Shown here: one piece after another, positions 18,836 through 27,780 of the stretch
Numbering within the stretch: the first letter of the stretch is position 1
Layout: every line of letters starts with the position of its first letter
Origin: GCA-016699445 sp964555055
GTDB lineage: Bacteria > UBA10199 > JACPAL01 > GCA-016699445
Direction: 5' to 3'
Length of the DNA stretch: 64,000 bases
NCBI GenBank assembly: GCA_964555055.1
Contig: CAZKQW010000003.1
Location: 1 to 64,000, forward strand
Position numbers and translations under genes: made by a program
The notes under the pieces: model-generated
What the model was told of the DNA's origin: nothing
Databases searched by the model: none
What the model saw: the letters and a program-made list of their open reading frames with translations, nothing else

Positions 18836-20920
18836 ATGGGTATCTCTCAACTCTTCGCCCTCCCCCTCTTCTCGGGGTTCGAGCGCATTTCCGATACGTA
18901 CGTGAGGCATCTGAACGCGGCTCTCGCAGAGCAAGGAGCCGGCATCACCGTCAGCGCCCCGAAGCCAGGCGCCGTCGAAACAAATCATGATTCTTTCGTG
19001 ATAGTAGAACTTGGAAATTTATCTGCGAGCCCAGGTTCCGGATTTTTGAACCTCGCTCCCATCGAAAACAAACTCATTGCCGCGCAAAGACGAGTGGAAG
19101 AATTGCGCCAAGCCGCCGCCTTGGCTTCGGCTAAAACCGTCACTGTAGCCCCTAATCCCACTCTCGATCATATGGGTCATTTGAACCCCGCGGAAAGCGC
19201 TTGGCTGGAAAGGGTTTCCGGGCCTCTAGCAGAACTGGTCAATGATCTCTACGCCGCTCAAACGGATCTCCATTACGAGGATTATCGTCGTTATATGGAG
19301 GGAGGATCCGATCTCCTCCACCCTCCTAATCTTAAAGACGAACATCCCCGCAAAGTCCCTGTCGACAGCGCCTCCCGTTGGAACTTCGCCCGCATCAGAA
19401 CCCCCGACCAACCCACTCTCGACGACCAAACCTACAATAGCTCCATTCCCTGGTTCCCTCAAAGACCTTGGACAAGCGCCATGCTTCCCGATGACTTTAC
19501 TGCGGAGGAAACAGCCTACTTAAAGACCCGTTACCGGCCGGAGCATCCGGTTCATTTTCCTTACACCGTCTTAGAGCGAATGAGCCCTGAGGAGGCGTCT
19601 CCCACACCCGTCACCAAGAGCGATGGTATCGAAAAGGAATGGCATGTGCCCGGTCTGGATGGAAGATGGTACCGCGTGACTCATATGCGTTTCCATGAGC
19701 GCTATGCACGCTTCTTCGACCCGATGGCCGATCTCTTGGAAAACAATGCCGACATCACCGTGGCCGGAACAGCATTGGATCCTGGCTTTCGCGACCATAC
19801 TCTCTCCGTGGCAAAAGCCCTACGCAGCGGTGATTTCCTCAAACTTTTGGAAGACGACCTGAACCAACCTTTGGGGAACATTTTCCTCACCATATTCCCC
19901 CATGAATCGGAATGGGAAGACCGTATTAAAAATCCTTGGGAGTTAGTCGTGGGCGTCCGGGACCATCAGATCACGCAAAGACTCCAAACCAATGCCATTC
20001 GGGTGCACCAACAGCTCCAAGCTTGGACGCGGGAAATCGCCGAGGAGTTCGGCGTGTCTTCGCCGATCGGCGAGCCGACGGAACCTAAAAACGTCATGAA
20101 AATGGTCGAAGTGGTTTGGGCTTACCGCACGGGCGGCTATTTCAGGTCCGTTCTCGACGGTGACGTCGGAGGTCATGATTATCCCAAGTGGAAGAATCCG
20201 CGGTTTCAAGGACTTCGTAAAGCCGTCATCCTGGCGGATTCCGAATACGTCAGGATTCCGGTGAGACAAGGCTTGGCCCGCAATCTCTTCGGCGAGGAGA
20301 TGGCCGGTTTATTCGACTTTCTCGTAAGGCTCGAAAACACGGCCTGGCATGAAATCGCCCACGACTTCAACCGACCCGACACCATCGTCGCCGGCGGCGT
20401 GACGTTGGGCACCGCCTTCGGGAGTTCCTTGGACGCGTTCGCCGAACCCCAATCCGACGCGGCCATCGGAGCTGCTCAGGCAGTATTGCTCGATGCCCAC
20501 GTCATCACAGAGAAAGATTCGGAAAAATCCTTCTTTAACTTCCTTCTTCGGGCCCTTCAAATGGCCAATAAATCTAATTTTTTAAAACAGCTAGATAAGG
20601 GCGCCCGGGATTTTACGAATAATCATGCTTTCGGCCTCACCGTCATTGTGGGCTGGCTTTTTCAAAACGGCGTCCTGTCTTTGGAAGAGGTCGAGGGAGG
20701 AACTCGATTAAAAATCGATGGGGAAGGACTTTTCAATAAAGAGCTTTGGAAGCGCTATATCCGGATGGGCTACGCGGGATCGAAAGACGCCTATTTCGAT
20801 TTCGCGGAGGAATGCATCCGCGCCATTCCAGATCAGGGAGTCAAGGTCATTACGGCCGCCAAACTCCCGATACCGCGTACGATCGTCGGGCGTGGGGACG
20901 TCTCCCCTTTTGAAATATGA
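18836..20920 (+). CDS. M49-like zinc metallopeptidase (dipeptidyl-peptidase III relative)
   Basis: This 694-residue cytoplasmic protein has no signal peptide. It has a zinc motif HEIAH at residues 505-509 and, 28 residues later, DAFAEPQSDAA with Glu537 as probable third ligand, after a LGTAFGSSL strand. Spacing and context fit gluzincins of family M49. Classical M49 enzymes have a six-residue HExxGH motif; pentapeptide forms are known from Caldithrix. The N-terminal 400 residues would form the rest of the two-lobe structure (KNPWELVVGVRDHQ, WAYRTGGYFRSVLDG). AAGGAG precedes the ATG. It follows the methyltransferase-like gene and may share its transcript. Confidence 0.55.
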   Translation: MGISQLFALPLFSGFERISDTYVRHLNAALAEQGAGITVSAPKPGAVETNHDSFVIVELGNLSASPGSGFLNLAPIENKLIAAQRRVEELRQAAALASAKTVTVAPNPTLDHMGHLNPAESAWLERVSGPLAELVNDLYAAQTDLHYEDYRRYMEGGSDLLHPPNLKDEHPRKVPVDSASRWNFARIRTPDQPTLDDQTYNSSIPWFPQRPWTSAMLPDDFTAEETAYLKTRYRPEHPVHFPYTVLERMSPEEASPTPVTKSDGIEKEWHVPGLDGRWYRVTHMRFHERYARFFDPMADLLENNADITVAGTALDPGFRDHTLSVAKALRSGDFLKLLEDDLNQPLGNIFLTIFPHESEWEDRIKNPWELVVGVRDHQITQRLQTNAIRVHQQLQAWTREIAEEFGVSSPIGEPTEPKNVMKMVEVVWAYRTGGYFRSVLDGDVGGHDYPKWKNPRFQGLRKAVILADSEYVRIPVRQGLARNLFGEEMAGLFDFLVRLENTAWHEIAHDFNRPDTIVAGGVTLGTAFGSSLDAFAEPQSDAAIGAAQAVLLDAHVITEKDSEKSFFNFLLRALQMANKSNFLKQLDKGARDFTNNHAFGLTVIVGWLFQNGVLSLEEVEGGTRLKIDGEGLFNKELWKRYIRMGYAGSKDAYFDFAEECIRAIPDQGVKVITAAKLPIPRTIVGRGDVSPFEI

Positions 20921-21106
20921 GTGGTGAATAAAAAAGCCGGAGGATGGATTTTATAGCAACCTTTTGAAAATAAGGAAGCCTCCCATCTCGTGGGTCTATG
21001 CCCGGCCCCTTTGTTCGCAATCACCAGTAAAGGTCGAGCCCTTCAAGCCGAGATCACCCGACTCAAAACCTTAATGAAAGAGAGCCGCCGCGCTTAAACT
21101 CTGGGC

Positions 21107-21580
21107 TTAGTGGTGGTATTTCATCCCCTTTAAAATCGTTCCCACCCGATAGATCTGCTCGAGGAGGAAGAGGCGGGACATTTCGTGGGTCAGGGTGAGC
21201 TGGGAGAGGGCGAGTTTGTCTGGGAATTTTTTCTTCAATTCTTCGGATAATCCGTAAGCGCCGCCGATCACGAAGGTCATCTCCTTCACCGACTGGCTTT
21301 GCCAGGAGCGGAACAGGTCGGAGAGTTTAGCCGTCGAATATTCCTTTCCCGTCTCGTCCATCAAGACCACCTTGGCCCCCGCGGGCAGGGCTTGCAGGAG
21401 GCTTTCGCTTTCCTTCTCGCGGGACTGCCCGATCGTCACGGATCCCTTGACGGGATGGTCCTTCACTTCCACCACGCGGATCGGAAAAAACCGTCCCGCG
21501 CGCTCGAGGTAATCGGCGCACAAATCCGCCAAAGCCCGATTTTTCAGCTTTCCGACGGTGAGGAGGGTGAGTTTCATCAA
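21107..21580 (-). CDS. rlmH: 23S rRNA pseudouridine-1915 N3-methyltransferase
   Basis: This SPOUT-fold methyltransferase (157 residues) methylates pseudouridine 1915 in helix 69 of 23S rRNA. The knotted C-terminus is complete: FVIGGAYGLSEELKKK, LTLTHEMSRLFLLEQIYR and the terminal GMKYHH, which is invariant in RlmH. It is the second gene of a two-gene unit: its ATG overlaps the stop of the 103-residue gene upstream by 4 bases. The start could be the second Met (MKLTLLTVGK), which matches the family better. Confidence 0.97.
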   Translation of the reverse strand: MMKLTLLTVGKLKNRALADLCADYLERAGRFFPIRVVEVKDHPVKGSVTIGQSREKESESLLQALPAGAKVVLMDETGKEYSTAKLSDLFRSWQSQSVKEMTFVIGGAYGLSEELKKKFPDKLALSQLTLTHEMSRLFLLEQIYRVGTILKGMKYHH

Positions 21581-21888
21581 AAAACGACTTTTTCCAAGAC
21601 GGATTCCGGATCCTTGGGGACGTACCCTTTCGTGAGCGTCGTCAGGCGGGCGAATTTTTCCTTCAGGTTCCAGCGTTCCGAAGGGACGGCGGCGGCCGCG
21701 AAGCGGCCTTGGATGGCCTTCAAGATCGATGCATGGGAGATGAACGACGGGAGGAGGTCGACGAATTCGGAAACCGTGTGCATCCTCGCCATGAGGATGA
21801 GGCGGTTGGCGGCTTCGCGCGCAAGGCGCGTTTCCTGGCCCTCGTCCCGGATTACCACGTCGCCGGACTCGTAATTGAGGATATCCAT
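21577..21888 (-). CDS. small conserved-context protein, unknown
   Basis: I do not recognise this 103-residue protein, which opens MDILNYESGDVVIRDEGQE. It is soluble, with a predicted helical middle (REAANRLILMARM) and a mixed end. In many genomes rsfS stands before rlmH, but this product lacks the RsfS core, so it is not that gene. Its stop overlaps the rlmH start (ATGA), implying coupled translation and perhaps a ribosome-related job. It could equally be a nucleic-acid-binding accessory protein. Confidence 0.6.
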   Translation of the reverse strand: MDILNYESGDVVIRDEGQETRLAREAANRLILMARMHTVSEFVDLLPSFISHASILKAIQGRFAAAAVPSERWNLKEKFARLTTLTKGYVPKDPESVLEKVVF

Positions 21889-21945
21889 AGAATTCCCTTA
21901 AAACACTTGTTCTCAGAGTGCCGAAGTATTAGCTCGGGCTTCCTG

Positions 21946-22914
21946 ATGTCAAACGAAACCACTGTGCGCGCCGACGCGGCCGTCAAACCCTTCTTGAAGC
22001 ACCATTTGATCCCCCAGATGATCTTCTTCACGCTGGGCTTCCCGAAGGGGTCTTTCATCTCGATCGACGTCACCGACCAGTGCAACCTCCGCTGCGAACA
22101 CTGCTATTTTTTCGAACAAGAACAAGAGGGCACCCTCGACGCCGAAGGCTGGGAAAATCGGATCCGCGCCCTTAAAAAGAAAAGCCCCTTCCTTTATAAT
22201 TGCACGTGGGTGGGCGGCGAGCCTCTCTTGAGCAAGGCCATCATCGAACGCTGCAAGAAATACTTCACGTCCAACTTCGTCGTCACCAACGGCACGATGC
22301 CGCTCCCCGATTGGCCCGACGTGCGCTTCCACGTGTCGATCGACGGCAACGAAGCCGCCCACGAGAAGATGCGCCGCCAAAAAGGCCTCTACCAGCTCAT
22401 GAAGAAAAACTGCAGCCGCGAGGACCTCCACGTGACGGGCGCCATGTGCGTGACCTCGATCAACGTCGACACGATCGAGGATGTGATCGAGGATTGGCGC
22501 TCCACCACCCCGCTCAAGGGCATCATGTTCGACTTCTATACGCCCATCCAAGGCTTAAGCGATGATTTGTGGATCGGCTGGGAGCGTCGTGACCGCGTCC
22601 TGGACCAATTGAAAAGCCTTAAAAAGAAATACGGGAACTTCATCGCGATGGAAGACCGCGTGATCGAGCTCATGAAGTCGCAGAACTCGAAGAAGGTCAC
22701 CGACCACTGCCTCTTTGAGAAGAAGGGAGCGTCGATGACGACCAAGGGCCTCGTGAAGGAGAAATGCATGCTGGGCCCCAAGGCCGACTGCGACCGCTGC
22801 GGCTGCGTCGTCCCCTACTACCTTCACTACCGCGTCGAGAAGCCGACGATCGTCCAAGAGACCTGGAACGAGATCAAGAAGCGCACGGGACTCCTCCTCC
22901 AAAACGAACTCTAA
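21946..22914 (+). CDS. radical SAM protein
   Basis: This is a 322-residue radical SAM enzyme with the cluster motif CNLRCEHCYFF near residue 45, preceded by SIDVTDQ. GGEPLL follows at about 90, the SAM-amino-group motif. Near the C-terminus are Cys residues in EKCMLGPKADCDRCGC, which may hold an auxiliary iron-sulfur cluster, though spacing differs from the classical SPASM motif. The ATG at 21946 is chosen by alignment of the first strand; the frame is open 79 codons further upstream, through the divergent gene, and no strong ribosome site is visible. The pathway is unknown; hopanoid- or peptide-modifying enzymes are possible relatives. Confidence 0.82.
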   Translation: MSNETTVRADAAVKPFLKHHLIPQMIFFTLGFPKGSFISIDVTDQCNLRCEHCYFFEQEQEGTLDAEGWENRIRALKKKSPFLYNCTWVGGEPLLSKAIIERCKKYFTSNFVVTNGTMPLPDWPDVRFHVSIDGNEAAHEKMRRQKGLYQLMKKNCSREDLHVTGAMCVTSINVDTIEDVIEDWRSTTPLKGIMFDFYTPIQGLSDDLWIGWERRDRVLDQLKSLKKKYGNFIAMEDRVIELMKSQNSKKVTDHCLFEKKGASMTTKGLVKEKCMLGPKADCDRCGCVVPYYLHYRVEKPTIVQETWNEIKKRTGLLLQNEL

Positions 22915-23012
22915 AATTCCGCATAAGTCGTACCATCACAACTTATGCGGAATTTTATAAAAATTTGACAAATTCCGCATAAGTTGAGACAGAATAAATT
23001 ATGCGGAATTTT
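22913..23012. repeat. four alternating copies of an ATTCCGCATAA repeat
   Basis: Copies stand at 22913-22928 (inverted), 22941-22956 (direct), 22970-22984 (inverted) and 22999-23012 (direct). The first pair is a perfect 16-bp inverted repeat with a 12-base spacer. The fourth copy contains the start codon and first four codons of the DUF234 ATPase. It may be an operator array, or duplicated ends left by an insertion event at the gene's 5' end. Confidence 0.8.
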
Positions 23013-24431
23013 ATTGGCCGTGAAAACGACGTTTTGCATTTGGGAAAAGTCTGGGCGCAGAGACGCGCCCAAATCCTCGCCCTTTACGGCCGCCGGCGCG
23101 TCGGAAAATCCGAGCTCGTGCGCCAGTTTTCGAAGGACAAGAAAGCCCTCTTGTTCGAGGGATTGGAAGGTATCGACACCGAAGGACAGATCCGCCATTT
23201 TCTTTTTCAATTAAGCGAGCTCTACCCGGGCGAGCCCCATCTTAAAGACCTTCGCTACCAAGAATGGGCTCCCGTATTCGAGCTTTTGACCCGAAAAATA
23301 GAGAAGGAAAAGGACCTCCTCCTTTTTTTCGACGAACTCCCCTGGATGGCCTCCGGGCGAACGCATTTGGTCAGCCAGATCAAGTTCTTCTGGGACAAGC
23401 ATTGGAAATACCATCCCCATCTTCTCTTCATCGTCTGCGGGTCGGTCACCTCCTGGATGATCAAGAACGTGATCCGGTCTAGAGCCCTGTACGGGCGCCT
23501 GAGCGATTCTTTTCTTCTCGAGCCCCTGAAGCCGGAAGACGTGTCGACGTTCATCGGAAAGAAGCGCGGGAAAAAAGAGGTCTTGGAGTATCTCCTCTGC
23601 TTCGGCGGTATCCCCCGCTATTTGGAGGAGTTCGATTTCAACCAATCCATCCAAATCAACATCCAAAAAAAATGCTTCCTCAAATCCGGCTTTTTCTTCG
23701 AGGAGGCCGAGAAGATCTTCTATAGCCAATTCCAAGAAGCGCGATTGTACCGGAACATCGTCAAAAAAATCCGCAAGACGTCGCTTTCGCTCGAAGAAAT
23801 CGCCCACGCCCTCGACATGGCCAGCGGGGGCGGCTTGAAGCTCTATGTCAACAACCTCATGCACGCCAACATCCTCTCCTGCCTTTACCCTATCCGCGAC
23901 TTCAAGGTCTCCAAAACGCCCCTTTATTTCTTGTCCGACGAATTCCTGTATTTCCATCAAACCTTCATTGCGAACGCCCGGGATGAAATCCTCCACTCCG
24001 AGCGCGGCGCTTCCTTCGAAAAGCTGACGACCGGGAAATGGGCCGGCTTCTTGGGTTATGCTTTCGAAAAATTCTGCCTGAAGCACCGTTACCGCATCGC
24101 GGATATTTTGGGTTTTGGCCCCAAGGTCATCGGCTGCGGACCTCTCTGCTTCCGCAAGCACGGGGAAGCCGGAAAAGGCTACCAATACGACCTTGTCTTC
24201 ATACGTAAGGACAATGTCGTCACGTTTTGCGAGATGAAATACCGGCAAGAGCCCGTCGGGGCGGAAGTGATCCGGGAAGTGGAGGAAAAACTAAGGAGAA
24301 CGACTCTCCCGAAAGGTTGGTCCCACGAAAAAATCTTGATCGTCAATCAGGCCCCATCCCTGGAATTGGAGAAGAGCGGTTACTTTAACCGCATCCTCAC
24401 GGCGGACGAGTTGATTCATAAAACTATTTAA
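23001..24431 (+). CDS. AAA ATPase with DUF234 C-terminal domain
   Basis: This 476-residue ATPase of the archaeal-type ATPase_2/DUF234 family starts MRNFIGRENDVLHLGKV. It has Walker A YGRRRVGKSELVRQF, Walker B LLLFFDELPWMA and the sensor FIVCGSVTSWM. The C-terminal DUF234 region ends with a PD-(D/E)XK-like core, YQYDLVFIRKDNVV then FCEMKYR. Members are frequent in archaea and CPR/delta lineages, and are spread by transfer. The start codon is inside the last of four repeated 11-base words. Its stop overlaps the convergent rluB gene by 8 bases. The function is unknown. Confidence 0.88.
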   Translation: MRNFIGRENDVLHLGKVWAQRRAQILALYGRRRVGKSELVRQFSKDKKALLFEGLEGIDTEGQIRHFLFQLSELYPGEPHLKDLRYQEWAPVFELLTRKIEKEKDLLLFFDELPWMASGRTHLVSQIKFFWDKHWKYHPHLLFIVCGSVTSWMIKNVIRSRALYGRLSDSFLLEPLKPEDVSTFIGKKRGKKEVLEYLLCFGGIPRYLEEFDFNQSIQINIQKKCFLKSGFFFEEAEKIFYSQFQEARLYRNIVKKIRKTSLSLEEIAHALDMASGGGLKLYVNNLMHANILSCLYPIRDFKVSKTPLYFLSDEFLYFHQTFIANARDEILHSERGASFEKLTTGKWAGFLGYAFEKFCLKHRYRIADILGFGPKVIGCGPLCFRKHGEAGKGYQYDLVFIRKDNVVTFCEMKYRQEPVGAEVIREVEEKLRRTTLPKGWSHEKILIVNQAPSLELEKSGYFNRILTADELIHKTI

Positions 24432-25137
24432 AAGCACCGAGCGTTTTGAGTTCCTGTGAAGTCAAAGATCGGAAATGACCGGTCTTCAAATCACCTAATT
24501 GCAACGACCCGATGGCCACGCGCTTCAAGCGGAGGACCGTGTGGCCGATCGCCTCGATCATATTACGCACCTGACGGTTCTTGCCCTCGCGGAGGATGAT
24601 TTCGACCCAGCAGTTGTGGGGGTTCTTTTTGATCACGCGCGCCTCGCACGGCTGGGTCGTGTAGTCCTTGAGGCGCATCCCCTTCCGCATTTGGTCCAGT
24701 TTCGGCTCGCTTAGGAAGCCCGTCACGCGGGCGTGATAAGTCTTCGGGATTTCATGGCGGGGGTGCGTCAAGCGCGCTTGGAGGTCGCCGTCGTTGGTCA
24801 AAAGGATAAGGCCTTCGGAATCGAAATCGAGACGGCCGACGTAATTCACTTTTTCGGGAATCTTCTTGAGATAATCGTAGATCGTCGGACGGTCCTCGGG
24901 GTCGTGACGCGTCACCATCACGTGCATCGGTTTGTTAAAGAGGTAATAAACCTTCTTCTCGGCTTTGGAGAGGGGCTTATTGTCGACGACGATCTTGTCC
25001 TTGGCGGGATCGGCCTTCGTCCCTAGGACGGCGACGTCGCCGTTCACCAGGACCTTCCCGGCGGAGATCCATTCCTCAGCTTCACGTCGCGAAGCCAAAC
25101 CCGCGGCAGCGATGATTTTTTGAATGCGTTCTTGCAT
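24424..25137 (-). CDS. rluB: pseudouridine synthase, RluB/RsuA family
   Basis: This 237-residue enzyme converts uridine to pseudouridine in rRNA; RluB acts on U2605 of 23S rRNA and RsuA on U516 of 16S rRNA. The N-terminal S4 domain is MQERIQKIIAAAGLASRREAE; the catalytic Asp lies in VGRLDFDSEGLILLTNDG; the REGKNRQVRNMIEAIGH motif is typical of the RluB branch. ATG at 25137 has GGAGGA upstream and fits the family N-terminus. RluB is favoured over RsuA by the S4 spacing, but the exact target is inferred. Confidence 0.9.
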   Translation of the reverse strand: MQERIQKIIAAAGLASRREAEEWISAGKVLVNGDVAVLGTKADPAKDKIVVDNKPLSKAEKKVYYLFNKPMHVMVTRHDPEDRPTIYDYLKKIPEKVNYVGRLDFDSEGLILLTNDGDLQARLTHPRHEIPKTYHARVTGFLSEPKLDQMRKGMRLKDYTTQPCEARVIKKNPHNCWVEIILREGKNRQVRNMIEAIGHTVLRLKRVAIGSLQLGDLKTGHFRSLTSQELKTLGAFK

Positions 25138-25164
25138 ACCACTTCCTCCCTTATCCGTTACGGT

Positions 25165-25200
25165 TTGACAATGTACAAATATATTGAGATTATTGTACAT
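25165..25200 (+). promoter_or_regulatory. promoter and inverted-repeat operator of the second vapBC pair
   Basis: TTGACA at 25165-25170 is a good -35 element. Right after it ATGTACAA (25171-25178) is repeated in inverted orientation as TTGTACAT (25193-25200). The repeat would overlap the promoter and end 11 bases before the antitoxin ATG, which is the usual place for VapBC autoregulation. Confidence 0.6.
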
Positions 25201-25211
25201 AAGAGGTGTTT

Positions 25212-25412
25212 ATGGGAAAAGCAAACTACGATCTCCCCGACGATAAGCTGAAACAGGTGGTCATTTCTTCGGGAGCCCACTCGAAACGCGAGGCCATCAT
25301 CATCGCCTTGGATGAATACCTTAAAAAAAAGAAAAGAGAAAAGCTGCTGCGGTCTTACGGGCGACTTCACCTTAAGTGGACCCAAGAATCCCTTAAAAAA
25401 TACCGTGGTTAA
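25212..25412 (+). CDS. vapB: VapB-family antitoxin
   Basis: This 66-residue antitoxin begins MGKANYDLPDDKLKQV, then SKREAIIIALDEYLKKKKRE, the helix-helix pattern of VapB (VapB type 2) with the conserved KREA motif. The C-terminus (LHLKWTQESLKKYRG) is the toxin-binding tail. ATG at 25212 has AGAGG upstream; a GTG at 25206 is open too. The toxin gene starts 8 bases before its stop. Confidence 0.85.
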   Translation: MGKANYDLPDDKLKQVVISSGAHSKREAIIIALDEYLKKKKREKLLRSYGRLHLKWTQESLKKYRG

Positions 25413-25797
25413 ATTTATCGTCGATACGTCAGTGTGGATCGATTTTTTCCGGGGAAAGCTATCTTGCGAGACCCTCGAGTTCTTAACCATAGGCATTCAG
25501 GATAATCTTGCCATTATCACCGATATTATCCGCCATGAAATCCTTTTGGGAGCTAAAAACAAGAGACATTACCGGGAATTATCGGAAAACATCTCATCTT
25601 TAGAATGTTTCCGCATCCAAGATGCAGATTGCGATGAATTCGATAAATTCGCTTGGGGACTCTCCCAAAAAGGACTTTTGGGAAAATACACGGACGCTTC
25701 CATCGCATTTCTGGCTTCGAAAAATCATTTTCCGGTCTTAAGCTTCGACAAATATTTCAAAAAGCTTTCCGAGAAGAAAATCATTCGAACTATTTAA
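25405..25797 (+). CDS. vapC: VapC-family PIN-domain toxin
   Basis: This 130-residue PIN nuclease is the toxin of the pair. Metal-binding acids are Asp7 (FIVDTSVWIDFF), Glu45 (IRHEILLG), Asp97 (YTDASIAFLA) and Asp115 (LSFDKYF). The GTG start at 25405 overlaps the antitoxin end by 8 bases and gives the normal family N-terminus. It differs in family from the other VapC in this window (the first motif here is DTSVWI, there DTNILV), so the two pairs are not recent copies. It ends 4 bases into the convergent aguA gene. Confidence 0.9.
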   Translation: MVKFIVDTSVWIDFFRGKLSCETLEFLTIGIQDNLAIITDIIRHEILLGAKNKRHYRELSENISSLECFRIQDADCDEFDKFAWGLSQKGLLGKYTDASIAFLASKNHFPVLSFDKYFKKLSEKKIIRTI

Positions 25798-26840
25798 ATC
25801 TTCGGCTGCTGCTGCGTCACGCAGTGGATGGCGCCCAGGCCCCAGACCATTTCGCGGCATTGGATGCCGATCACGCGGCGGGTGGGGAAGAGTTTTTGCA
25901 ACGTCTCGAGGGCTCGGGCGTCGTTGGTAGGATGACCGTAGACGGGCACAAGAACGACGCCGTTGGCGATATAGAAATTCGCGTAGGACGCCGGCAGGCG
26001 CTGGCCGTCGTATTCCACGACGCCGGGCATCGGGATCGTGACGATGTTGAAGGGCTTGCCGTCTTGGTCCTTCATGGAACGGAGCCGCTTCAAATTATCT
26101 TGAAGGGGTTTATAATTCTCGTCCTGTGGGTCCTCCTCCACGACCGTGACGATGGTGTCCGTACTCACGAAGCGCGTGATGTCGTCCACGTGGCCGTCCG
26201 TGTCGTCGCCGACAATGCCGTCGCCCAGCCAGAGGATGTTGGTCACGCCCAAGAAGCTCTTCAAGTAATTCTCTATCTGGACCTTGATGAGTTGGGGGTT
26301 TCTATTCTTGTTCAAAAGGCACTGCTCGGTCGTGAGAAGCGACCCCTTGCCGTTCACGTCGATCGATCCGCCCTCGAGCACGATACCGGGCTCGATGCAT
26401 TCCATCCCCAGATATTTCGCGGCGTGCTGGGGGATGACGTCGTCCAGGTCCCACGGCCCGTACTTCTCGCCCCACGAGTTGAAGATCCAATCCAGGACTT
26501 TGATCTCCTGCTTCCCGCCCTTGCCGTTTTTCGTCACGAAGATGGGTCCGTGGTCGCGGGCCCAGGCGTCGTTCGTCGGGAACTGATGGAGGACGACATT
26601 GTTGAGGATGTCGTGCCGCTTCAACATCGCCCGCACTTGCACCTCCATCTCCGCGTCCTTCACGTTGATATGGACCGTCTCATGGATGTGGAGCGGCTTG
26701 ACCATCTCGATCCAAATCGACGGTATGAACTTCACCCGGCCCGGCCAGGTCTCCGGATTGTGTGGCCACGAGAGCCACGTCGCTTCATGGGGTTCGAATT
26801 CCGCGGGCATGCGGAAGCCTTTGAGGGCGTTCTTGATCAT
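25794..26840 (-). CDS. aguA: agmatine deiminase
   Basis: This 348-residue enzyme of the guanidino-modifying family hydrolyses agmatine to N-carbamoylputrescine and ammonia. It starts at MIKNALKGFRMPAEFEPHEA. Signatures are TWLSWPHNPETWPG, WARDHGPIFV, LEGGSIDVNGKG and LLTTEQCLLNKNRNP. The catalytic Cys lies in GLGAIHCVTQQQP near the C-terminus. Its ATG overlaps the aguB stop by one base (TAATG), so the pair is translationally coupled. A longer open frame upstream is aguB read out of frame. Confidence 0.97.
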   Translation of the reverse strand: MIKNALKGFRMPAEFEPHEATWLSWPHNPETWPGRVKFIPSIWIEMVKPLHIHETVHINVKDAEMEVQVRAMLKRHDILNNVVLHQFPTNDAWARDHGPIFVTKNGKGGKQEIKVLDWIFNSWGEKYGPWDLDDVIPQHAAKYLGMECIEPGIVLEGGSIDVNGKGSLLTTEQCLLNKNRNPQLIKVQIENYLKSFLGVTNILWLGDGIVGDDTDGHVDDITRFVSTDTIVTVVEEDPQDENYKPLQDNLKRLRSMKDQDGKPFNIVTIPMPGVVEYDGQRLPASYANFYIANGVVLVPVYGHPTNDARALETLQKLFPTRRVIGIQCREMVWGLGAIHCVTQQQPKI

Positions 26841-27706
26841 TATTGGTTCCTGTAGGTTTGGGGGCGACGGCAGGTCAGAAAAGGCCAGTCTTGGCGCACT
26901 TCGGGGATACGACCCAAGTCGCATTCGGCGATCACGATCTCTTCCTTGTCGTGCGACGCTTTTTTCAAAACGCGGCCCAAGGGATCGGCGACGAACGAAC
27001 CGCCCCAAAAGCCCAGATGGTTTTCGCGGCCCGTCCGGTTGGTCACGGCGACGAAGACGCCGTTGGCAATCGCGTGCGCCCTCTGGATCGTCGTCCACGC
27101 GTCGAACTCCGCCGGGCCGACCTCCTGGTCGCGTTGGGTGTCGGGCCAACCGATCGCCGTCGGGTAGAAGATCACCTCGGCTCCCTGGAGGGCCAGCGAA
27201 CGCGACCCTTCGGGATACCATTGGTCCCAACAGACTTGGACGCCGATCTTGGCGAACTTGGTCTCGAACACCGGAAAGCCCAGGTCGCCGGGCTTGAAAT
27301 AATAAAGCTCGGAATAATAATTCGGCAGATCGTCCGGGATGTGGATCTTGCGGTATTTGCCCAAAAACGTCCCGTCCGCATCCAAAACGCAGGCCGTGTT
27401 GAAATACCGGGAGTCCGGAGTTTTTTCGAAAAGGGACGCGACCACGACGACGCCGCATTCCTTCGCGGTCTTTCCTAAAATCTCCGTCGTCTCGCCGGGG
27501 AGGGATTCCGCGAGCGAAAAATAACCGTCATTGTTTTCCTGGCAAAAATAAAGGGAACGGAAAAGTTCTTGTAGCGATACGATCTGTGCTCCTGCTTTCG
27601 CAGCTTCTCGAATCTTGACGACGGCTTTTTCCAGGTTTTTCTTGGGATCCGCGTCGCAGGTCATCTGGACGAGGCCCAAAGCGAGCTTTCGGCTTTTTGA
27701 ATCCAT
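26840..27706 (-). CDS. aguB: N-carbamoylputrescine amidase
   Basis: This 288-residue nitrilase-superfamily enzyme converts N-carbamoylputrescine to putrescine. The Glu-Lys-Cys triad is visible: Glu in IVSLQELFRSLYFCQ, Lys in YRKIHIPDD and Cys in VQVCWDQWYPEG. The IGWPDTQRDQEVGPAE segment is specific to AguB. With aguA it forms the agmatine-to-putrescine route from arginine, independent of ornithine decarboxylase. Arginine decarboxylase is not in the window. Confidence 0.96.
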   Translation of the reverse strand: MDSKSRKLALGLVQMTCDADPKKNLEKAVVKIREAAKAGAQIVSLQELFRSLYFCQENNDGYFSLAESLPGETTEILGKTAKECGVVVVASLFEKTPDSRYFNTACVLDADGTFLGKYRKIHIPDDLPNYYSELYYFKPGDLGFPVFETKFAKIGVQVCWDQWYPEGSRSLALQGAEVIFYPTAIGWPDTQRDQEVGPAEFDAWTTIQRAHAIANGVFVAVTNRTGRENHLGFWGGSFVADPLGRVLKKASHDKEEIVIAECDLGRIPEVRQDWPFLTCRRPQTYRNQ

Positions 27707-27780
27707 CGCGTCCGATTAATCGGGGCGGTCGGGGATTTCAATCTTTAAACTCAGGCGTGAACCGCGACTTTCCCGCGTGA

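Noticed and set aside
20921..21106. Open frame on the plus strand ending GRALQAEITRLKTLMKESRRA before rlmH
   Set aside because: It has no start codon after the preceding stop and no ribosome site; at most it is the tail of a lost gene.
21577..21888. rsfS by position before rlmH
   Set aside because: The sequence lacks the RsfS core motifs; only the position fits.
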